Assembly (NCBI GenBank): GCA_026983675.1
Contig: JALSTP010000155.1
Span: 1-41,505, forward strand
Length of the DNA stretch: 41,505 nucleotides
DNA from: Sedimenticola sp.
Lineage (GTDB): Bacteria; Pseudomonadota; Gammaproteobacteria; Chromatiales; Chromatiaceae
Reading direction: 5' to 3'
The notes beneath the pieces were generated by a model. The model was not told where the DNA came from. It saw nothing but the letters and a program-made list of their open reading frames with translations, and made no database searches. Position numbers and translations under genes: made by a program. This document shows, piece after piece, positions 36,145 through 41,505 of the stretch; position 1 is the stretch's first letter; the number at the start of each line of letters is the position of its first letter.

Positions 36145-37719
36145 ATGAGCCTTCCATACGATGCAGTAATCCACAAATACAACCGAACCGCGTGGCTGGT
36201 ATTGGCGCTGCTGGGATCGATTGGCGCCTTTGTTTTCACGGATGCCCTGGGTTCAATGTTGGCGAGTTGGAGGAGCGCAGAATACAGTCACGGTTACCTG
36301 TTGCCAGTATTGACGCTCTATTTTATTTGGCAGAAACGCATTCGACTGTCATTGTTGCCCAATCAATGGGGCTGGGGTGGGCTTGCACTGGCCATGGCCG
36401 GTATTTTACTACGTTTTGCCGGTGAATTGGGTTCTCTTTACATCGTAGAGCAATATGCGGTTTTGATATTTATTTACGGGGTTGTCCTGGCGTTTGTTGG
36501 TTGGCCACGTTTCAAATTGATATTTCCAGCGTTGCTGCTTTTGTTGTTCGCAGTGCCGTTACCTTCTTTTTTATTCAATAACTTGTCTCAATCGCTTCAA
36601 TTGATTTCCTCGGAGATTGGGGTGCAGGTGATTCGCTTGTTTGGCGTCAGCGTGTTTCTGGAAGGCAATGTTATCGACCTTGGGAATTTCAAGTTGCAGG
36701 TGGTGGATGCGTGCAGCGGGTTACGGTACCTCTTTCCGTTGATGGCGCTGGGCTATATTGCAGCCTATATGTTTAAGGGCGCGTGGTGGAAACGGGCGCT
36801 GATTTTTCTGTCGACCATTCCGATCACGGTGTTGATGAACAGTTTTCGTATCGGTGTGATTGGGGTGATGGTGGATCGTTGGGGGCAGGCAATGGCCGAA
36901 GGGTTCCTGCACGATTTTGAGGGCTGGATCATTTTTATGGCCTGTGCAGGTGTATTGATTGCAGAAATGTGGGGGCTCGCACGTATCGGGCCGCACAAGA
37001 TGGCATTATCGGAAGCGTTTGGTCTAGAGGTGACGGCACAGTTCCCGAAAAGCGCCAGGGTACGCCGGTACCCAACGCCTGGTCCCTTGTGGGCCACGCT
37101 CGTGGTGACGGGGCTGGCCCTTGGAATGACGCAGGTAATGGGACACCGGCACGAGATTGCGCCGGTTGTGAAAAGTTACGCTACCTTCCCGATGCGGGTG
37201 GGACACTGGAGGGGAAAACCGGATCATCTGGATAAGATTTATACGGATGCACTAAAACTGGATGATTATGTGCTTGCCGACTATGTGGACGATGAAGGCG
37301 TAGCGGTGAATCTGTATGTCGCTTGGTATGCCACGCAACGGAAGGGAGCCTCGGTGCATTCACCACGATCATGTCTCCCGGGAGGGGGATGGGTGATAGA
37401 ATCGCTTACCCAGCGAACTTTTGATGATATCCGGGTGGCGGGAGAGCCCCTCAGGGTGAATCGGACTGTCATTCAGCAGGGTGATGTGAAGGATTTGGTT
37501 TACTATTGGTTCCAACAGCGTGGGCGGGTAATTACGAATGAGTATCTCGTCAAGCTTTTTCTGTTTTGGGATGCGATAACAAAAAACAGGACCGACGGGA
37601 CGTTGGTGAGGTTGACGGCATCGATTCCGGTGGGGAAGGACGTGGCAGAGGTGGATCGGGTATTGGTCCGGTTCGCCCGGGATATAGCGCCTGTTTTAGA
37701 CCAGTTTATTCCGAGATGA
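36145..37719 (+). CDS. xrtD: Exosortase fused to EpsI domain (XrtD-like, VPLPA type)
   Basis: A 524-residue inner-membrane transpeptidase. The N-terminal exosortase half (about 1-285) has eight or so membrane helices and the catalytic triad Cys190 (DACSGLRYL), Arg235 (NSFRIG) and His256 (HDFEGW). The C-terminal half (about 320-524) is an EpsI domain, with GHWRG, YVAWYATQRKG and SPRSCLPGGGW. Exosortases cut proteins at a C-terminal PEP-CTERM-like signal and attach them to the surface polymer. The fused architecture and VPLPSFLFNNLSQ segment fit XrtD, whose known targets carry VPLPA-type tails; a protein of this kind lies at 40343-40996. The XrtD label is from memory of family traits, not from a search. 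No strong ribosome binding site is seen. Confidence 0.88.
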   Translation: MSLPYDAVIHKYNRTAWLVLALLGSIGAFVFTDALGSMLASWRSAEYSHGYLLPVLTLYFIWQKRIRLSLLPNQWGWGGLALAMAGILLRFAGELGSLYIVEQYAVLIFIYGVVLAFVGWPRFKLIFPALLLLLFAVPLPSFLFNNLSQSLQLISSEIGVQVIRLFGVSVFLEGNVIDLGNFKLQVVDACSGLRYLFPLMALGYIAAYMFKGAWWKRALIFLSTIPITVLMNSFRIGVIGVMVDRWGQAMAEGFLHDFEGWIIFMACAGVLIAEMWGLARIGPHKMALSEAFGLEVTAQFPKSARVRRYPTPGPLWATLVVTGLALGMTQVMGHRHEIAPVVKSYATFPMRVGHWRGKPDHLDKIYTDALKLDDYVLADYVDDEGVAVNLYVAWYATQRKGASVHSPRSCLPGGGWVIESLTQRTFDDIRVAGEPLRVNRTVIQQGDVKDLVYYWFQQRGRVITNEYLVKLFLFWDAITKNRTDGTLVRLTASIPVGKDVAEVDRVLVRFARDIAPVLDQFIPR

Positions 37720-37879
37720 GGAGTAAACATTTGGCGCCGATCGCGGGCTTATGAGACCACGTTATGAGTCAGTGTGACTTGAGAGGAGGCGGCGGAGATT
37801 TGGAACGTGGATTGCTGCTTACATAGAGCCGCATGGGGTTCTTTGTGAGTCGTCTCCAGCTCATCGCCTATATTTTAAA

Positions 37880-39520
37880 GTGACGCGGATTACTGCGATC
37901 TATACATTTGTTTTGGCGTTGTTTGTTTCCACTGCCATGGTCCCTGTTCTCGTCCGGATTGCGGGTTTTTTGCGGATGGTGGATATCCCGGCTCCACGCA
38001 AGGTGCATCAGGCGCCCATCCCCCGCGTGGGGGGGATAGCCATTATTGCGGGTGCATTGCTTCCCCTTTTTATGTGGATGCCAACCAATCCGCAAGTCGA
38101 TGCTTATCTGGCAGGCGCGCTGCTGTTGGCGTTCTTTGGCGTTCTTGACGATCGCTTCGATCTTGATTATCGATTGAAATTCCTGGGGCAATTCATTGTT
38201 GCTATTATCGTCATAGCTTATGGTGACTTGGTGATTCGGCGCATCCCGTTTCTGGATGACGGCGTATTGTTGTCTGATGTTTTTGCTGTTCCTTTGACCA
38301 TTTTTTTTATCATTGGTGTGACCAACGCGATTAATCTCGCGGACGGCTTGGACGGGCTGGCGGGTGGGACGAGTTTGATCGCCATCGGTACGGCAGGATT
38401 GCTGGCATATCGTTCTGGGGAGATGGCTCTAGTCATTGTCGCGTTGTCAATCGTAGGGGCGACGTTAGGTTTTTTGCGCTACAACACCCATCCTGCAAGC
38501 GTCTTCATGGGGGACTCAGGAAGCCAATTTCTGGGGTTCAGCGCTGCGGTATTAATGATACCGGTTGCCGGGACACCTGATTGTGTCATAAGTCCCGTGG
38601 TGCCACTGCTCGTTCTCGGTGTCCCGATCTTTGATACGTTGGCAGTCATGGTACGTCGAATCCTAGACAAACGTTCGCCTTTTTCTCCAGATCGGGCACA
38701 TATTCACCATAAATTGCTCGATCGTGGTTTCAGTCAATACGAGGCAGTTGTATTAATTTATGGCGCACAGTTGCTCCTGGCACTCGTAGCCTTAATGTAT
38801 CCCTATGCGGCTGATGGCGTATTGTTGGGTTTCTATATTGCCTTTGTGATCAGCAGCATTACCATTCTAAGGATGGCGCGGAAATTTCAGTGGAATTCCC
38901 TAGGATGGCATGGTGAAGGGTCTCCGGTGAATACCCTCGTGGGCTATATGCGCCGTACCAGGGTATTGGCGCGATTGACGTATTCTTTGCTCCTCGTATT
39001 CGTCCCTGCATATCTTGTAGGTGGAGCAATCCTTGCTCATGCTATCGATAGAGATTTTGGATTGTCTGCCTTATTGGGATTTCTGTTGCTGGTGTTCGCG
39101 ATGCTCAGTCGCCGCGTGTCTGTGGTATATGCGTTGCGTCCAGTTGCATTTCTGGCGGCGACGTTTATCCCTTATCTAGTGGAGTCTAGTCTTTCTGATA
39201 CGGGGTATCTCATTATCGGTCTGCACGTATTTTTTGCGGGTGTGGCGATCCTGGTGGCGGTCTTGGTTCGTCTGGGCGGCGCTAGACCTGGTTTTAAGGC
39301 CAATACGCTGGATTACCTGGTTGTAGGTATCGCCTTTATTGTTCCAAATCTCTTGAACTACCAGTTAGGCGGTAAAATGCTTGGGGCCGTGGTGGTCGAA
39401 GCAGTCATCCTGTTCTATGCGATAGAGATCTTGCTATCGACAAAAAAAAATCACTGTAAACCATTGGTCTATGGTGTGCTTGCCTCACTGGGGATAGTAG
39501 CGCTGCGAGGTTTTCTGTAG
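37880..39520 (+). CDS. WecA-like GT4 polyprenyl-phosphate sugar transferase
   Basis: A 546-residue multi-span membrane protein of the WecA/MraY family that transfers a sugar-1-phosphate (likely a HexNAc) to undecaprenyl phosphate. Metal-binding Asp pair D90-D91 lies in GVLDDRFDLDYRLKF, NAINLADGLDGLAGG spans residues 149-163, FMGDSGSQFLGF follows, and HIHH (274-277) is the conserved His motif. It is longer than WecA; the C-terminal third (about 340-546) is a set of extra membrane helices of unknown role, seen in some EPS-linked members. Translation begins at GTG 37880. The locus already has one initiating transferase, so two priming enzymes coexist. The 160-base gap before it holds nothing recognised. 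Confidence 0.92.
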   Translation: MTRITAIYTFVLALFVSTAMVPVLVRIAGFLRMVDIPAPRKVHQAPIPRVGGIAIIAGALLPLFMWMPTNPQVDAYLAGALLLAFFGVLDDRFDLDYRLKFLGQFIVAIIVIAYGDLVIRRIPFLDDGVLLSDVFAVPLTIFFIIGVTNAINLADGLDGLAGGTSLIAIGTAGLLAYRSGEMALVIVALSIVGATLGFLRYNTHPASVFMGDSGSQFLGFSAAVLMIPVAGTPDCVISPVVPLLVLGVPIFDTLAVMVRRILDKRSPFSPDRAHIHHKLLDRGFSQYEAVVLIYGAQLLLALVALMYPYAADGVLLGFYIAFVISSITILRMARKFQWNSLGWHGEGSPVNTLVGYMRRTRVLARLTYSLLLVFVPAYLVGGAILAHAIDRDFGLSALLGFLLLVFAMLSRRVSVVYALRPVAFLAATFIPYLVESSLSDTGYLIIGLHVFFAGVAILVAVLVRLGGARPGFKANTLDYLVVGIAFIVPNLLNYQLGGKMLGAVVVEAVILFYAIEILLSTKKNHCKPLVYGVLASLGIVALRGFL

Positions 39521-39691
39521 ATCTCATTGCTTTATTTCCGTAACCGTTCAAACCACACCGTTCTTCCGTAAGCGCCCACGAATCGACACCTGTTTCCTGC
39601 CCCTCACCTGCTCCAGAGTTTCTCCTGTTTTATCACAACGCAGGAGGACGTCATGAGCTATAGTTGTCAAATCTGGTGTACAGGCTCTTGA

Positions 39692-39859
39692 TCAGGCTGC
39701 GTCCGTGTCTTCCTCGTCGTCGGCGTTCACTTCAACTCCATCCTGGAACTTTACTCCCTCGATAACCTTCGCGAGGTGTGCGAACCCTCTGAGCTTTCTC
39801 CAGCGCTTTTCGGCGCACATCCCCAGCTTGTAGATCATTGTCAATATCGTGGTAAGCGA
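39692..39859 (-). pseudogene. IS256-family transposase C-terminal remnant
   Basis: The minus strand encodes a fragment of about 55 residues, SLTTILTMIYKLG followed by AEKRWRKLRGFAHLAKVIEG and KFQDGVE, then an acidic tail and stop. This order (LxMxxKLxxxAEKxWRxLxG then VIEGVxFxDG) is characteristic of the C-terminus of IS256-type transposases. An in-frame TGA at 39860-39862 cuts it off upstream, and no catalytic domain is present. Confidence 0.7.
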
Positions 39860-39933
39860 TCATTCCAGACCGTTCTTCCCAAGCAGCAAGTTGCCCCCTA
39901 ATCTGCTCCTGTACTCACCAACAGGAGCTCATC

Positions 39934-40052
39934 ATGACTACACGACGCCCCCGCGCTCAATGGGAAGCATTTGGTACAAGAACAGGCCAAAAGCGGCCTG
40001 AGCCAGACCCCCTCTGTCAGGATAGATGTCGCCTCCCTGATGTGGGACTCTA
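39934..40052 (+). pseudogene. IS66 TnpA-like accessory protein remnant
   Basis: After an AGGAG, a frame begins MTTRRPRAQWEAF; with one base skipped at about 39973 it continues VQEQAKSGLSQT, then another frame change gives FCQD-like residues before a stop. The pattern (R-x-QWEAxxxEQAxSGLSQxxFC) recalls the N-terminus of IS66-element TnpA/OrfA proteins. Two frameshifts make it non-functional. Assignment is by pattern only. Confidence 0.5.
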
Positions 40053-40342
40053 ATAGACCGGCGGAACGAGGGGCAACCCATCACCACCTGGCAGGCGTCG
40101 AATCTAACACAGAATGATTTGCCTATGGACAGCGGCGGAAATTGTGATATACTTCACAATAATTACGAAGTGGAGTAGTATAGTTGAGGGTGACAATAGT
40201 GGGTTGTCGAAAGGGCGTCGCCATAAGTTGTGAACCCCGTGTAGCATGATTTTAAGTCTCCGTCTAGTGAGGGCTGTGTGCTGGAGGATGGGGCTTCGCT
40301 CCAAGTAATTCAAAGAAACGGGAATTTCAAGGAGAAAAGGGC

Positions 40343-40996
40343 ATGAAGGTAGGTGTGATTGAGGCAGTTATAGCGGCAGTGGGATTGGTTTTTTCAGGGG
40401 TTGCGTCAGCTAGTGCGGTGACGTATGCCTTTGTAAATGAGGGGGTTTTTGAGCATGACAGTAGTAGGGTGAAATTCGTCGGGGAGACCGTTCCGGGCGC
40501 CTATTCGGAAAGTCGGCAACCGTCGAAGGATAAGATTGCTAATGGGTACTATACAAGTTACTTCCTGGCTGCTGACGCAACCGGAACCGGCAGTCCTCAT
40601 AGCGATACCAAGACCTATACGTTCTCAAATGACATCGTTGCGGTGGTTTGGAATCGTGTTCTCTTAAGCCAATTGGACGCGGAGATCGGCCCCCACCTTT
40701 ACTCGGGGCAGAACCGACATGGGTTGGAGGGGCTCGATCTATCCCACCACGGTACCGGGCTTGGAAATATCCAGAATGATGCGTTTACGTTCGGGGCGGA
40801 TGGTCTTGCGCGCAATCAGATTAGGGTTGACTACAATCGGTTTGATTTGAATGTCGACGCGTTGCGCGTGCTGACCTCTCCTGTCCCGTTGCCTCCAGCG
40901 TTGCTCCTTTTCGGGTCAGCGCTGGTTGGGGTTCTTGTGGTTCCTCGTAGGAGAAAAAGTCAGCATCAGCAGGGGAGCACCGCTGTAACCGCGTGA
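40343..40996 (+). CDS. Secreted protein with VPLP-type PEP-CTERM sorting tail
   Basis: A 217-residue secreted protein with a signal peptide (about 1-25, ending SASA) and a C-terminal tripartite sorting signal: VPLPP at 181-185, a hydrophobic helix ALLLFGSALVGVLVV and the basic cluster RRRK. An unusual 12-residue hydrophilic tail SQHQQGSTAVTA follows the cluster, while most such proteins end soon after it. The middle is rich in Asp, Asn and Tyr and matches no domain I recognise. It is a likely substrate of the exosortase encoded 2.6 kb upstream. The ribosome binding site AAGGAG is good. Confidence 0.85.
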   Translation: MKVGVIEAVIAAVGLVFSGVASASAVTYAFVNEGVFEHDSSRVKFVGETVPGAYSESRQPSKDKIANGYYTSYFLAADATGTGSPHSDTKTYTFSNDIVAVVWNRVLLSQLDAEIGPHLYSGQNRHGLEGLDLSHHGTGLGNIQNDAFTFGADGLARNQIRVDYNRFDLNVDALRVLTSPVPLPPALLLFGSALVGVLVVPRRRKSQHQQGSTAVTA

Positions 40997-41402
40997 TCTC
41001 GACCCACACTCGAACAAGAGGGCGGGGAGGCCGTTTCCAGCGGTCTCCCTGTCGTCGTGTGTGAGAGTAACAAGATCGTTATCCCTGTGAGTCGGCTGCG
41101 AGTAGAGAGCAGATTTTTATCAATCCTCTATTCGCAAAATCAAGCTTGCTCTTTCGTTTTCTTTTGTCTGACAATGTCTCAAAAGTGTGGTCGTGAGTAC
41201 GTTTATATGCCGTCCGTTATGAACGTATCACCGGCCAGAAGCCGGTGGTTTCAGATTACGGCTGACAGCCGGGGGTGACTGGTAGCCCCAGGGCCGATCG
41301 TTCTCCTTCTCAATACTGGGAGAGGAAGGGCAGGGTGAGGGAACAATAAACCTGGGTTAGCTCCTAACGGTATGGGTTTTGCAGATCTCTTTGGTACAAA
41401 AT
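40997..41402. other. Non-coding region after sorted protein
   Basis: About 400 bases without a supported gene. It has the terminator-like hairpin just after the stop, a perfect hairpin CACCGGC/GCCGGTG (41229-41247, loop CAGAA), and at about 41301-41340 a CT-rich/GA-rich imperfect inverted sequence resembling decayed intergenic repeats of proteobacteria. Confidence 0.5.
41023..41051 (+). terminator. Possible terminator of sorted-protein gene
   Basis: GGGAGGCCG (41025-41033) pairs with CGGTCTCCC (41041-41049) with one G-U and a seven-base loop; one C-G and one G-U pair extend it. It stands 28 bases past the stop but lacks a clear T-run. Confidence 0.5.
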
Positions 41403-41505
41403 TCATGCCGCTTCCGACAAGGAAGCATGGGCGGCCCGCACCTTGGCGGGGGTGGCATAATAGCCATGCCGTTGGAGCAGCCAGTACCGGTTGAACCGTT
41501 CCTTG
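41403..41505 (-). CDS. C-terminal end of an unidentified protein, partial
   Basis: The minus strand is open from the window edge to a TGA at 41405-41403, giving 33 residues: KERFNRYWLLQRHGYYATPA and then KVRAAHASLSEAA. The GC-rich coding texture differs from the surrounding non-coding DNA. The style resembles a DNA-binding or transposase-type helix region, but the fragment is too short to assign. Confidence 0.4.
   Translation of the reverse strand, partial: KERFNRYWLLQRHGYYATPAKVRAAHASLSEAA

Larger units (their letters stand above)
39521..40342. other. Insertion-sequence graveyard between transferase and sorted protein
   Basis: About 820 bases with no intact gene. It carries remains of two insertion sequences (39692-39859 minus and 39934-40052 plus). 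The rest shows nothing recognisable apart from the ribosome binding site AAGGAG at 40329-40334 of the next gene. Confidence 0.65.

Noticed and set aside
40200-40342. Sigma-54 promoter upstream of the sorted-protein gene
   Set aside because: No TGGCAC-N5-TTGC-like pair with the required spacing; GG/GC dinucleotides occur but at wrong distances.

Overview
The window reads as chromosomal DNA of a gammaproteobacterium, probably one of the Chromatiales-like sulfur-oxidising or autotrophic lineages. The assignment rests on gene order: tsaE-amiC-mutL-miaA-hfq-hflX-hflK-hflC-DUF2065-hisZ-purA runs as one colinear block, and rsgA, orn, queG and nnr lie just upstream. hisZ in this position is typical of non-enteric gammaproteobacteria. 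No ribosomal RNA, tRNA or CRISPR array was found.

Positions 1 to about 28150 are compact, GC-rich housekeeping DNA. First comes a minus-strand operon of the MoxR/Bat type (MoxR ATPase, DUF58, DUF4381, two von Willebrand A proteins), with genes joined by 1 to 4 base overlaps and the last gene cut by the window edge. A SWIM-SNF2 helicase diverges from it. Next is a minus-strand group: a small ferredoxin-fold-like protein, a dihydrolipoamide-dehydrogenase-family flavoprotein, an EVE-domain protein, RsgA, a small c-type cytochrome and a Ste24-like M48 protease. Orn, QueG and the NAD(P)HX repair enzyme follow. The tsaE-to-purA block then covers tRNA modification, cell-wall splitting, mismatch repair, the RNA chaperone Hfq, the FtsH-modulating HflKC pair, histidine regulation and purine synthesis.

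From about 28150 to the end the texture changes. The DNA becomes visibly AT-richer and the genes are separated by 160 to 840 bases of non-coding sequence. This is an exosortase-linked exopolysaccharide locus: an initiating sugar-phosphate transferase, a chain-length determinant, a tyrosine autokinase, a secretion-type ATPase, a fused exosortase-EpsI protein (best matched to the XrtD type), a WecA-like transferase and, at the far end, a secreted protein ending in a VPLP-type sorting tail. Polymer assembly and protein sorting to the cell surface are probably coupled here.

The same region holds mobile debris. Two copies of a foldback element (about 170 and 213 bases) sit upstream of the first EPS gene and exactly at the stop codon of the tyrosine kinase. 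A 14-base solo fragment of its end lies between them. Remnants of IS256-type and IS66-type insertion sequences lie between the WecA-like gene and the sorted protein. The points most worth checking are the foldback element family, its insertion at the kinase tail, the exosortase/substrate pair, the long structured intergenic spacers, and a small cytochrome c lacking any methionine ligand.
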